From G963676655 sp963676655 (GTDB lineage: Bacteria > Verrucomicrobiota > Lentisphaeria > Victivallales > Victivallaceae), in contig CAXXKX010000003.1 of assembly GCA_963676655.2 (NCBI GenBank), positions 3,472,001 to 3,536,000 of the forward strand: a stretch of 64,000 nucleotides of DNA, written 5' to 3'. Under the pieces are notes generated by a model. It was not told the DNA's origin and did not search any database. It worked only from the letters and a program-made list of their open reading frames with translations. Of the stretch, positions 53,450 to 63,362 are shown piece by piece. A program made the translations under genes and the position numbers. Every line of letters starts with the position of its first letter. Position 1 is the stretch's first letter.

Positions 53450-56400
53450 TTGTCTAAAATTATAGGTTTTACGGTAGCGGCCGTTTGTTTGATGAATATA
53501 TCAACGGTCCGGGGAATAGACTTTCAACCGAAAAAACTGCGCGGCTACGGAGTGGTCTCTGGAACTGTAGAAAAAGTTAGCGGAATAAAAGTTTTGAAAA
53601 TAGACTGCGAATCTCCGGAAAAAGCGGCCCTGCTGCAAAGTAAATATTTATCCGACCTGAAACTTGGCGGACCAAGTCGCTTGAGAGACCATCTGAATGC
53701 GTATGTAAAAGGCAAAACGGTATATATTCTCAACGGAAAAAACGCAAAACAGATTGCGGATTACGCTAGAGCGAACGGCCTGTCAGCAGGTAAAACAGTT
53801 GAAGTGCCAATGTATTTGGATGCATGGGATAAATACGGATTCCGTTTCTATTATCGTCCGTGGGCCGCACCGCGCGGCGTCCGGAATTACGATCCGACTG
53901 GCGAATTCGATTTTGCAGAGAAACTCGGTTCCCTCGGATTTGTTTTCTGGACCAAGAATGAAGCGATGGATTTCACTTATGGTCTGACCAACCGGCGCTG
54001 GTGGGACTGGGCCGAACGGATGGCGTCACGGCGCAAGTTGCCGATTGTTTTAAATACCTCCAATACTGGAGCTCCGTGGTTGTCAAACACTTTCAGGGAT
54101 CAAACCGCGATGAAGGCTCCGCAATACTGCGGATCGTTTCATTCCGTCGCGAAACCGGACCTTGGCGGCACCGGCTTTATTTCGTGGGCCTCGACTCAGG
54201 CCAAAGGGGTTGAGATGTCAATTCTGCAACGCCTGATCAAGCAGTACAGCAAATATCCCAATGTTATCGAATATCTTGAACCGCATGGAGAACCATTTCA
54301 TGGTAAATATACGATGTTTCTTGAGTACGGTCCGGTGGCCGACAAGAGTTACCGTAAATATTTGAAGGAACAGTTTGGTTCGCTTGATAAAGTAGCAAAT
54401 CGCTGGGGAGTCAAACTCAATAGCTGGGATGACGTCAAACTGCCGGAACTGGCTTCGTTTCTGGGGTGGAGCAAGGACGCGCTTGACCTGACCGGAACAT
54501 GGAAATTAAAATATATGAAATTAAAGAAAAAGGTCAACCTCCGGGCCTATAATCGCAAAATAATTCCGGTGGACCCGGCCCCGGAAGCCTGGTATGGAAG
54601 CAAGCTTGATGATTCAAGCTGGGGCTCTCTGACCGCTCCCGGCAATGACGAAATGATGTTCCTTGAGCAGCGTCCTGCGGTAATGCGCCGTTATTTTAAT
54701 GTCGACGGCAATTTCCTGAAACGTCATAAACAATTATGGCTTTATATCTGGGACCTGAATTTTGGACATCGGGACGAGGTAAAAGCGGTGGTCAATGACA
54801 AATTGGCCGGGATTGACAAGATACCGTTCTTTACGCCGCACTGGGCCGCTTTCAATGTGACCGGATTGCTTAAGCCGGGACAGAATCTGCTGGCGGTCCG
54901 TTTACCCAAGGGGTATATCGGTTATCGTACCTATATTTCACCGGAGGCGCCGAAAAACTATCCCTATCTTGGTAAACACAGAAACGCGCAATGGGTTGAC
55001 TTCATTGACTGGCGTCGATGGATCACGTATAACGCGGTAGAACGCGGAATGAGCATGATCCGGCAGGTGGACAAAAAACGGTCGATAATCTGTATGGCTC
55101 CGGACAGTTATGCTGAAAATATCCGTAAACTATGTTATAAATACGGCGGACATTTCAGGAACACCGGTTATATGGGCGGTGTCTGGGCCGAGTTCCTGCC
55201 GATGCTGATGCGCGGCGCCAATCTGCCGATGTCGGTTGAACCCGGCGGCCCCGCCAGTAATCTGCCGGGGTTCAAGAAGATGCTGGGGCTTTACTTTACC
55301 AGCGGCGTCAACGCGTTGAATTACTTTATTCATGTCGGCAGCATTATGTGGAACAAGCCGATACGCGAGCATTTTGAAAAAACGCTGCCGATGATCAAGA
55401 TGTTCGGCAAAATGCATCAGGAAAAATCACAGATCGCGGTTTTGTTCAATTCCAGGGCCGCCAGAATCAATGATTATCCGTGGAAAAGCGATTACAATAC
55501 GATTATGCCCCAGGGATACTGGAACTGGCGCGTCAACTCCGTGCTTTACCAGTATTACAAAACAGACGGATTGATGCCGGGGGATTTTTTCAACGGGCTG
55601 GCCGATCCTTATAAAGTCATTATAGACTCAAACAATATGATTCTGTCACGCAAACAGGTTGCCGGAATTGAAGACTGGGTCCGCAAAGGCGGAATCTTCT
55701 TTACCTTTGTCCAGACCGGACGTCACACCGATGTGGAACCGGACAGTTGGCCGATCTCAAAGCTTACCGGCTACAAGGTAACCGGCATCCACAAATATGA
55801 CGGCGAAAAACCCGAGTGGGGTGAACTCGAACTTGCCAAAGGACAAAAGGTCTTTGACAAACAGCTTTTCCGCCGCCTGCGCAGCGCGAAAGCGACCGGC
55901 TTGATGATGAAGGCGGAAGCGCCTGAATGTATTGACGTTTTGAAATGGCAGGACGGGTCAACCGCGCTCGGTCTCCGCAAACTGGGTAAAGGCTTAGTGG
56001 TCCACATTGGTTTTAAATTCATGTCCGGCACCTGCCGCTGGCAGGACAACCGAACCATGATGTTGTTTCTTGATCTTTTGAAATGGTGCGGCATGAAACA
56101 GAATACCGGTTATGCCAATAACGTCAAAATGTCTCATTACGTTACAAACAATGGGCTTAAAGACGTCTGGGTAATGTGGAACCCGAATCATAACAAGGAC
56201 ATTACCACCGAATTGAAGTTCCGGGACGGCAATAAACGTTTGCTGACCAATATCCTCACCGGAAAACCGGCAAGTCAGAAATTCACTTTGAAGCCGTACG
56301 AAACCCTGATGCTGACTTCGGATGTCGCTGATGTCGCGTCCGCCGGCGAAAAATGGTTCACGCTTCAGCGCGGCTGGTGGAACGGAACCGCAACCCCGCC

Positions 56401-57238
56401 TGCGTTCGAACCGGGGGCGCAAGTTCCTGATCTGGCCGTGAATCTTAATGCAGACTGGAAGCTAAAAGAACTCGCGTCCGGACAAAAAGCCGATTCACTG
56501 GTCGGCCCATCGGTCGATGACGCGTCGTGGCGGAATATCAACCTCGGAATCTGGAAATATCCGATCGAGGTTAAATCAAAGGACCTGGTCCTGCGGCGAC
56601 ATTTCACGGTTCCGGACTGGAGCGCTAAAGACGAAATATATTTTGCGATAACCGCCTGGTACACTCAAATGACCCTGGTTGACAACGGCAGGATGCGGGT
56701 CTGGCTGGATGGCAAACCAATCGGCGGCAATCTGCGCCCGAATCACGGCATTCCCGGCTTGAGGATAAAGCTGAAACCGGGATCACGTCATCTGCTGGCA
56801 CTGGAAATAATCGGGACCGAAAAAAGTGGACTGCCGGGTGTCCGTGGCAGTTGTTTCCTCTACCGGATAAAGGCTCCGGATCAAGTTATTGACCTTAAAG
56901 GCAAATGGCTGACATCCGGTGATGTTTTAACTACCGGACAAGCTGTTTCATTACCGGGGAACGCTGACACTTTAATCTTCAAAAGAGAGGTCGAGCTACC
57001 CGCCGACCTGGCCGGGAAACAAGTCTATCTGGTTGAAGAAGGCAGTTCCAACCTTATCGGCTCGATCATCAACGGCAGTATGATCCGCCGTCACCATCAT
57101 TGTGTCGGTGAGATGACTTATCTGAACATCACCCCGTGGATCAAACCGGGACAAAGCAACCTTATCGAACTGGTCCGCTGGTTCGGCAAAGGAAAAACTT
57201 CCGTCAGAAGAGTGCAATTATATATATATGATAAATAA
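53450..57238 (+). CDS. Giant secreted GH42-like protein with galactose-binding-like domains (first of pair)
   Basis: The ~1262-residue product starts best at TTG 53450, 7 nt after AAGGAG, giving a signal peptide (to TVRG, ~residue 22). A barrel of GH42/GH35 type follows: EYLEPHGEPFHG (~273, candidate Glu), YLKEQFGSLDKVANRWGVKLNSWDDVKLP, resumed with WVDFIDWRRWITYNAVERGMSMIRQVD and SVEPGGP (~595). A GH2-like sugar-binding domain (TGTWKLKYM...DDSSWGSLTAPGN, ~347-500) is inserted into the barrel. Then an amidotransferase-like part (GIEDWVRKGGIFFTFVQTGRHT) and two more beta domains follow. Substrate is unknown. Confidence 0.7.
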   Translation: MSKIIGFTVAAVCLMNISTVRGIDFQPKKLRGYGVVSGTVEKVSGIKVLKIDCESPEKAALLQSKYLSDLKLGGPSRLRDHLNAYVKGKTVYILNGKNAKQIADYARANGLSAGKTVEVPMYLDAWDKYGFRFYYRPWAAPRGVRNYDPTGEFDFAEKLGSLGFVFWTKNEAMDFTYGLTNRRWWDWAERMASRRKLPIVLNTSNTGAPWLSNTFRDQTAMKAPQYCGSFHSVAKPDLGGTGFISWASTQAKGVEMSILQRLIKQYSKYPNVIEYLEPHGEPFHGKYTMFLEYGPVADKSYRKYLKEQFGSLDKVANRWGVKLNSWDDVKLPELASFLGWSKDALDLTGTWKLKYMKLKKKVNLRAYNRKIIPVDPAPEAWYGSKLDDSSWGSLTAPGNDEMMFLEQRPAVMRRYFNVDGNFLKRHKQLWLYIWDLNFGHRDEVKAVVNDKLAGIDKIPFFTPHWAAFNVTGLLKPGQNLLAVRLPKGYIGYRTYISPEAPKNYPYLGKHRNAQWVDFIDWRRWITYNAVERGMSMIRQVDKKRSIICMAPDSYAENIRKLCYKYGGHFRNTGYMGGVWAEFLPMLMRGANLPMSVEPGGPASNLPGFKKMLGLYFTSGVNALNYFIHVGSIMWNKPIREHFEKTLPMIKMFGKMHQEKSQIAVLFNSRAARINDYPWKSDYNTIMPQGYWNWRVNSVLYQYYKTDGLMPGDFFNGLADPYKVIIDSNNMILSRKQVAGIEDWVRKGGIFFTFVQTGRHTDVEPDSWPISKLTGYKVTGIHKYDGEKPEWGELELAKGQKVFDKQLFRRLRSAKATGLMMKAEAPECIDVLKWQDGSTALGLRKLGKGLVVHIGFKFMSGTCRWQDNRTMMLFLDLLKWCGMKQNTGYANNVKMSHYVTNNGLKDVWVMWNPNHNKDITTELKFRDGNKRLLTNILTGKPASQKFTLKPYETLMLTSDVADVASAGEKWFTLQRGWWNGTATPPAFEPGAQVPDLAVNLNADWKLKELASGQKADSLVGPSVDDASWRNINLGIWKYPIEVKSKDLVLRRHFTVPDWSAKDEIYFAITAWYTQMTLVDNGRMRVWLDGKPIGGNLRPNHGIPGLRIKLKPGSRHLLALEIIGTEKSGLPGVRGSCFLYRIKAPDQVIDLKGKWLTSGDVLTTGQAVSLPGNADTLIFKREVELPADLAGKQVYLVEEGSSNLIGSIINGSMIRRHHHCVGEMTYLNITPWIKPGQSNLIELVRWFGKGKTSVRRVQLYIYDK

Positions 57239-57254
57239 ACCAAAAGGGATATCC

Positions 57255-60200
57255 ATGAAATCACTGGCTTTGGCGGTATTGGCCGCGGCGATCGGGGTGA
57301 ACGCGCAAAATTATTCGGTAAAAATCCCCGGAGTGCAAAAACTCCGGGTTTATGGCCGGGTAAATCGGTCGATCAACAGTTACGGCAACGGTTCGCAGAA
57401 TGTTACAGAAAATGTTTTCGAATGCGATTCGGGTAATGCCGCGTCCGCTATCGCGGGAAAATTCATTTCCGACCTGAAGTTGTCCGACGGAGTAACGAAA
57501 ATCGCCAATGCCGGAAATAAAATTTTCAAAACCGCCGCCGGGAAAGCTTTCGCGGTCGTTACCGATGGCAACTGCTGTCGGATCATCGCGTCTGATTCGC
57601 TTGCCGGGCTGAAAAAATTCCTTAGCGATAAAAGCGTTTTCGGAACAGTTGACCAGGCTCCGTATCCGCTGTTTATCGATCGCTTTCAGCGCTACGGCTG
57701 GGGTCTCTACGGTTTGGCCGGTTACCGCAATTTTCATCAATGGATGACCAAAGCCGCCGGCAAAGGCGTACGCTGTGATCCGATGGCGGATTTCAATAAA
57801 CTCAATCAGCAGAAAATACGTTTTGAAAATTGGATAGATCCGGCAAAATTTGATAATTCCGACGGCCTGATGCTGAATACCGGTATGCTCTGGAAAACCA
57901 GGGAGGCCGATAAACATAATCTGCCGTACTCGTTCCGGGTATACAGCAACGAAGGCGGCGCGCAATGGTCGGCTCGTCGCTTTCCTGAAGCGATGGAACG
58001 TCCGGCTGGATTTATCCAAAGCGGCTGGCACGGCCCGGAACAATACTGGAAGGCCCAACCGCACGTATCCTGGTTCGCCACCGGTTATCAGCGTTATCAA
58101 ACCAGAAAAGTTATGGACCGGATGAAGTTGTTTGTCAATAAGCCGCTTAACATGGGCTGGATGCACCCGCATGGCGAACTGGCTCACGATCCATGGTACG
58201 ATATGCACGCCGATTACAGTGTGATGGCCAAAGCGTCATGGCTAAACTATCTTAAAAAAGCCGGTTTGTCACTGACTGACGTCAGTAAAATGTACGGCGT
58301 GAAAATACCTTTTTCCGCCTGGGAACAAATCAATGTGCCGGAATTCGCCACCTTTGCCGGGATCAACGGCAAATTAAAAAGTCTGAGCGGAACCTGGTTC
58401 TGTCATCTGATCAAAAAAGGTGATAAAACAGACTACCTTAATTCTCAGATGTCGCAAAAAGACTGGAAAGCGGTCAATATGCCCGGCGGCGACAGTATTT
58501 TTGAAATTTTGTCGAAGAAAAGCAACTTGAAACCTGAAACCTGGTTTCGCCGTTCTTTTGAGTTCGTAAAACCCGCCAGCAATAAAAAGATTTATTTATA
58601 CTGGTTCCCGATGAGTCATTATCTGCTGCACGGCGACAATCCACGGCACCATGAAGTATTCCTGAACGGGAAATTAGCCGGTAAGATCGGCCGCTGGGGC
58701 GCGCTTCCGGTCGGCAATCTGCTGAAAGACGGCAACAACCAAATAGCCCTCAAACTCAACGGCTCAACCTGGAACGGCCGGATTTTCCTGTCGGATGAAG
58801 CCCCGGCGGTATTCCCGTATCTCGGCGCGGCAAAAAACAAACTGTGGATTATGTGGAAAGACTGGCAGCTCGATGCCAAATATACCATCTGGGCCGAATT
58901 TCTCGACGGCATGCGTCAGGTCGACCCGAACCGTCAGATCAAGTTTATGGCCCCGGTCAAATTCGGCACCGAACGCTGGATTAAACTGGCTTACAATTAC
59001 GGCGGTTGGCCGCACTTTACCGGAGAAGGTATGTGGTTTTATCCGTGGTACAAACGCTACAGTTATCTTTACGGCCTGCCGGCGTCCAGCGAACTGGCCG
59101 GACCATCCGACAACCTGATCAAAATGTTCAACGGTTACCGCCGGGTTTTCATGGCCGGGTTGAACGGACACGAACCGGTATTCATTGCCCAGACCTACAC
59201 CCGCGACAAAGCGTTGTGGAAATGGTGGGTCGATCATCGTCAGTTGATTTCCAGACTTGGAACCTTTGACATGGCGGGACCGCAGATATTAATCTATCGC
59301 AATGACATTTACAGTATGGCTTATTCGGCTCCGAAAGCCTATCCGGAAATCGGAACGAGTAAAAATATGCAGAGTATTTGGAACTGGGACCTTGGTCGCG
59401 GTACCCTGCAAAATCTCGGACAGTCATTCGCCTACATCAGCGACTGCGGGTTGAACGACGGCAAGATGAATCCATATAAACTGATGATCGACTGTGGCAA
59501 TGAAGTAATCAGTAAAGATGCCATAAGCAAGATCGAACAATGGGTAAAACGCGGAGGTACTTTCGTCACCATGCCATTCTCCGGACGCAGTACTCCGATG
59601 TCGCCCGATTCATGGCCGATTGAAGCTTTAACCGGCTGTAAAATTGCCAAACTTCGAGCTCCGGGCAAAGGCAAAGTAAAAATCCTGCCGGATCAACAGG
59701 TATTTAAATCGCTTGCCGGAAAAACATTCCCCGACCAGGGCCGCTGTCTGGACTGGACCGGAGTCAACTACGACGAACTGGGGGTTGAACTTAAACCGGG
59801 ACCGGACTGCAAAGTGCTGGCGGAATTTGAAAACGGAACTCCGGCCATTGTCGAAAGAAAGCTCGGCAAAGGCAAAGTAATCATCCTTGGAACCGCATTC
59901 TGGCGCAGTGCACAGGACCGGGAAGGTATCTGGTGGGCGGAAAAAATTGAACGGGATTTTGTTAAAGATCTGCTTGCCGGGGTCAATTATCCCAAGTCAT
60001 TGTGCGCAAGCAGTAATCCTCTGGTTTGGACTCAGCCCTACCGCAGCGTAAACGGACTCAATTCTGTTTTTGTTGTCATTAACTGGAACGGTGAAAAAGC
60101 CGCGGAAACCAAACTGTCCTTGCGTTTGCCGCAGAAACCGGCCCGTATTACAGCGTACAAGATTGGCAAAAGTGAAAACCTCGATTTCAAATGGCATGAT

Positions 60201-61190
60201 GGAGTTGCCGAAATAAATCTGAAAATGCCGGGCAAGGAGGTTCAGGTTATCACCGCCGATTCCTTCCAGGCCGCCGACAGCGTCAGTCACTGGTGGGACT
60301 ACCAGAACAAACACTGGCGCGAACTGGTCAAATCCAGAATTGACTTCTCAAAATACGATTCCGGCAAATGGGCCGATCCCACTTTGGACCTGAGATTCAA
60401 TGCCTGTTTTACTCAAAACAAGCCGGATTCAAGTTGGACTAATGCTGAATATAATGATTCTCAATGGGCCTCCGCCCCGCTGGATATTTTCGATCATTGG
60501 GGAGCCGATAAAAGCCGCAGCACGTATGTCCGCAAAACGTTTGAAGTTCCGGCTGAATGGAGTAAAAATGGCGGCAAAATCTATTTTTGTACCGGTGTTT
60601 GGACTCGCGGCAAAAACTTCCTTTCTCCCGGCAGGATTTATTTGAATGGTAAAAAACTTTTTGACTATGTTCAGAAACCGTATATCGAACTGGATGTAAC
60701 CAGGCTCTTGAATGATAACGGGAAAAATGTTGTGGCATTTGAATTTCAACCTGGCAAAATCGCGGTCGGATTCACCGGCAACACCTGGCTCTATCACGAA
60801 GTACCTCCTCGGAAAGAAATCAACCTGGCCGGAAAATGGCGAATTGTTAAAAAAGGCAACGAAAAGGAGATCACCGTTCCCGGCAAATTCCGGGGACAGC
60901 ATCCTTATACCTCGGTCTTTATTCCGGATGAATGGAAGAATAAATATAAGATCAGACTGCGTATCGAGGCCGATCACAATTCCACCATCGGTGTCTGGAT
61001 TAATGATCGCATGGTCAGAAAACATCACCATAATTTCGGTGACGTAACCGACATTGATATCACTTTCTTTGTTAAATTCGGCGAAAATAATGACATCACC
61101 CTGATGTCCCCGCATGAATTCGGCAAGAGAAGCAGTTCCGACAAAAACTGGAATATCAAAGCGATCAGTTTGGATTTATACGGTGAATAA
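57255..61190 (+). CDS. Giant secreted GH42-like protein (second of pair)
   Basis: The ~1311-residue protein has the same domain order as its neighbour: signal peptide (MKSLALAVLAAAIGVNA), barrel with GWMHPHGELAHDPW (~298), inserted binding domain (LSGTWFCHLI, ~375), WIMWKDWQLDAKYTIWAEFLDGMRQVDPNRQI, SSELAGPSDN (~611), amidotransferase-like region (QWVKRGGTFVTMPFSGRS) and C-terminal domains with DKSRSTYVRKTFEVP. ATG 57255 has AAAAGGG upstream and follows the previous stop by 16 nt; an earlier ATG at 57228 overlaps the neighbour. The duplication is old, since only the motif frame is shared. Confidence 0.7.
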   Translation: MKSLALAVLAAAIGVNAQNYSVKIPGVQKLRVYGRVNRSINSYGNGSQNVTENVFECDSGNAASAIAGKFISDLKLSDGVTKIANAGNKIFKTAAGKAFAVVTDGNCCRIIASDSLAGLKKFLSDKSVFGTVDQAPYPLFIDRFQRYGWGLYGLAGYRNFHQWMTKAAGKGVRCDPMADFNKLNQQKIRFENWIDPAKFDNSDGLMLNTGMLWKTREADKHNLPYSFRVYSNEGGAQWSARRFPEAMERPAGFIQSGWHGPEQYWKAQPHVSWFATGYQRYQTRKVMDRMKLFVNKPLNMGWMHPHGELAHDPWYDMHADYSVMAKASWLNYLKKAGLSLTDVSKMYGVKIPFSAWEQINVPEFATFAGINGKLKSLSGTWFCHLIKKGDKTDYLNSQMSQKDWKAVNMPGGDSIFEILSKKSNLKPETWFRRSFEFVKPASNKKIYLYWFPMSHYLLHGDNPRHHEVFLNGKLAGKIGRWGALPVGNLLKDGNNQIALKLNGSTWNGRIFLSDEAPAVFPYLGAAKNKLWIMWKDWQLDAKYTIWAEFLDGMRQVDPNRQIKFMAPVKFGTERWIKLAYNYGGWPHFTGEGMWFYPWYKRYSYLYGLPASSELAGPSDNLIKMFNGYRRVFMAGLNGHEPVFIAQTYTRDKALWKWWVDHRQLISRLGTFDMAGPQILIYRNDIYSMAYSAPKAYPEIGTSKNMQSIWNWDLGRGTLQNLGQSFAYISDCGLNDGKMNPYKLMIDCGNEVISKDAISKIEQWVKRGGTFVTMPFSGRSTPMSPDSWPIEALTGCKIAKLRAPGKGKVKILPDQQVFKSLAGKTFPDQGRCLDWTGVNYDELGVELKPGPDCKVLAEFENGTPAIVERKLGKGKVIILGTAFWRSAQDREGIWWAEKIERDFVKDLLAGVNYPKSLCASSNPLVWTQPYRSVNGLNSVFVVINWNGEKAAETKLSLRLPQKPARITAYKIGKSENLDFKWHDGVAEINLKMPGKEVQVITADSFQAADSVSHWWDYQNKHWRELVKSRIDFSKYDSGKWADPTLDLRFNACFTQNKPDSSWTNAEYNDSQWASAPLDIFDHWGADKSRSTYVRKTFEVPAEWSKNGGKIYFCTGVWTRGKNFLSPGRIYLNGKKLFDYVQKPYIELDVTRLLNDNGKNVVAFEFQPGKIAVGFTGNTWLYHEVPPRKEINLAGKWRIVKKGNEKEITVPGKFRGQHPYTSVFIPDEWKNKYKIRLRIEADHNSTIGVWINDRMVRKHHHNFGDVTDIDITFFVKFGENNDITLMSPHEFGKRSSSDKNWNIKAISLDLYGE

Positions 61191-61390
61191 TTAGGGGAAT
61201 TCCACAGTATCTCAAGACAAGCAAAATTATATAAAAATATATAAAATAGTCAGACGGCTTGAATGATAATTGTTTACTATAGTTTACATATAAATAGCTT
61301 ACGCATGTTTAATGTTGGGTAAAAAACCGTCTTTCAATGCCGTCTATTTCATTAATATTTCCGAAATGTCGAAAAAATATTTTGGCTCTA

Positions 61391-61443
61391 TTGACAAAAT
61401 ATATCCAGACATGTATAATTATATTGTTCGCTTTGTTCACTTT
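61391..61443 (+). promoter_or_regulatory. Promoter and direct-repeat operator of second GntR-type regulator
   Basis: TTGACA (61391-61396), 17 nt, TATAAT (61414-61419), then TTCGCTTTGTTCACTTT (61427-61443). Positions relative to the -10 are identical to 51391-51443. In 61191-61390 I see only a distant 7-bp inverted repeat (AGACGGC 61252-61258 / GCCGTCT 61339-61345). Confidence 0.65.
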
Positions 61444-61466
61444 TAAAACAAGGATAACAATCAATA

Positions 61467-62573
61467 ATGCTTGACGATATAAAAATCAAAAAACAATCTT
61501 CAGTGCGTAGCCAGATCAGCAATTCGCTTCGGGATGCGATTATGCGGAAAAAAATTCCAGCCGGAACCCGGCTGCCGACGACCAGGGAGATGGCAAAACA
61601 ATGGCAAACACCGCTGGCAAATGTTCATGCCGCGCTAGCTGTATTGGTGAAAGAAGGATTATTGATTCGCAAACAGGGTGTGGGAACAATTGTCAGCAAT
61701 CTGGAGCGCAAGTTGGAAACAATTGCGATTTACGTGTCGCAGGATCTGCGTAATCCGGCATCGGTTTTTCAACGTTTGTTGCTGGGGTATCTTGAGGAAA
61801 TTCTGATAAAGGAAAAAATCGAGTGTCGGATCATTTATGAAAACCGTGAGAAAAACGGATTTGCCCATTTGGTGGAAATGGCGGAAACCAGGCAGATTCA
61901 AGGAGTAATAGTTCCGGCAACCGATATGCATCAACTGCCGGAATTGCGTAAACTGCCGATTCCATTTTCCTGTCTGACTTCCTCCCGGATAAAAAACCGC
62001 GTTTCCACCAATTCAACCGGGATGCTGGAAAAATTGATAGAAGCTGTCAAAATCCAGGGCGGAACGAAACTGGGCATTATCAGCGGACAATCAGACATGG
62101 ATAATCCCCGGGAAAGCGGCGAAATCGAACGGCATGAATTTTATCTCAAAATGTTTAACGCGCTGGAAGCGGCTGGAATCGAAAATCGTCCGGAATGGAA
62201 TTATTTCCCGTATGGTAATAGTAGCAATGCTTTTCTGGAATCGAAAAAATACAATCACTTCGCGTATGAGGCTTTTAATAAAATCTGGTCCAACAAGGAA
62301 AAGCCCGATTGCCTGTTCGTCTATCCAGACGACCTGATCATGGGAACGGTTCTCGCGGTCACCACCCATAATATTAAAGTACCGGATGACCTGAAGTTGA
62401 TAATGCATCGTAACGCCGGTAATGAGGTATTGTGTCCGCTGCCGTGTTATTTTATCGAAAACAGCGTTATTGATATGGCCCGGGGATTGGTACAGTTGAT
62501 AATTGACCAGTTTGATGGTAAAGAAATCAATCAAACTGAAATTGAATATGATCTGGTTAAACATCAACCTTGA
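61467..62573 (+). CDS. GntR-family regulator with sugar-sensor domain (paralogue of 51465)
   Basis: The 368-residue product aligns along its full length with the 51465 protein: IPAGTRLPTTREMAKQWQTPLANVHAAL in the winged helix, LETIAIYVSQDLRNPASVFQRLL, LGIISGQSDMDNPRESGEIERHEF and LKLIMHRNAGNEVLCPLPCYFIENSV. Both end in VKHQP or IKHQP. It is 13 nt upstream of pseudopilin P7. The retained promoter and operator suggest the two regulators may cross-talk. Confidence 0.87.
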   Translation: MLDDIKIKKQSSVRSQISNSLRDAIMRKKIPAGTRLPTTREMAKQWQTPLANVHAALAVLVKEGLLIRKQGVGTIVSNLERKLETIAIYVSQDLRNPASVFQRLLLGYLEEILIKEKIECRIIYENREKNGFAHLVEMAETRQIQGVIVPATDMHQLPELRKLPIPFSCLTSSRIKNRVSTNSTGMLEKLIEAVKIQGGTKLGIISGQSDMDNPRESGEIERHEFYLKMFNALEAAGIENRPEWNYFPYGNSSNAFLESKKYNHFAYEAFNKIWSNKEKPDCLFVYPDDLIMGTVLAVTTHNIKVPDDLKLIMHRNAGNEVLCPLPCYFIENSVIDMARGLVQLIIDQFDGKEINQTEIEYDLVKHQP

Positions 62574-62586
62574 AAGGAGAAAGAAA

Positions 62587-63324
62587 ATGAGCAGGAAATA
62601 CATTTTCACTCTAATTGAACTTTTGGTTGTAATAGCTATCATTGCCATCTTGGCCAGCATGCTCCTGCCGGCATTAAATCAGGCAAGAGAAAAAGCAAGG
62701 GGCATCAAATGCTTGTCAAACCTGAAACAGCTGGGAATGGTACTTAACTATTACGCGTCTGACAATGAAGACTGGTTTCCATTAGTTAATCTGAATTCTG
62801 CAACTGGCGAAAGCCTGCCGGGTAATGAAGTAACCTGGGTCGGGAAGACCGTCGGCTACTCCGCATATCAGTATAATAACGTCTGGGGCTACGGCGGCGC
62901 GGATAAAGCGCATAATACCATCTACTGGTGCCCGAGCGACGTCAGGAACCCGTCCATGCCGACTACCTCAATCCAATCGAACGGAGTGCCGGACAACGGA
63001 AAGGGCGTAAGCTATTTACCTCCGCAGGGATTTGATACCTGGCCGTCGGAATGGGGTTGCACCATCGGGCATAAATTATCGGTACTGCGATTTGCCTCGA
63101 AAAATGCGGCACTGGTGGAAGCCTGGAACACATCAGGATACGGTAATTTCTGTTTTCGCTACAGTATGGATGATATTCGCTACCGGCACAGCAGCAACCG
63201 TCAGTTCAACGTGATTTACGCCGACGGGCATGCCGGATCAAAAATGGAATACCCGTCCGCATACAACAGCGCGACCAGACCTGACTATTTCTGGGGTTTC
63301 CAACGCCTCGGTTACGGATATTAA
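62587..63324 (+). CDS. Prepilin-type N-terminal / H-X9-DG pseudopilin (P7)
   Basis: The 245-residue product starts at ATG 62587, directly behind GAAAGGAGAAAG. MSRKYI precedes FTLIELLVVIAIIAILASML (Ile at -1). The C-terminal box is H-X11-DGH (RHSSNRQFNVIYADGH), two residues longer than in the other copies. A longer in-frame reading begins at 62503 inside the regulator and is unlikely. It is followed by another pseudopilin rather than a hydrolase. Confidence 0.85.
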   Translation: MSRKYIFTLIELLVVIAIIAILASMLLPALNQAREKARGIKCLSNLKQLGMVLNYYASDNEDWFPLVNLNSATGESLPGNEVTWVGKTVGYSAYQYNNVWGYGGADKAHNTIYWCPSDVRNPSMPTTSIQSNGVPDNGKGVSYLPPQGFDTWPSEWGCTIGHKLSVLRFASKNAALVEAWNTSGYGNFCFRYSMDDIRYRHSSNRQFNVIYADGHAGSKMEYPSAYNSATRPDYFWGFQRLGYGY

Positions 63325-63362
63325 AAGCGATATTTCAAATAAACTAAAAAAAGGAATTAACG

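Noticed and set aside
57261..58208. 315-codon minus-strand open frame
   Set aside because: It lies wholly within the GH42-like gene and lacks a promoter, ribosome site or family motif.
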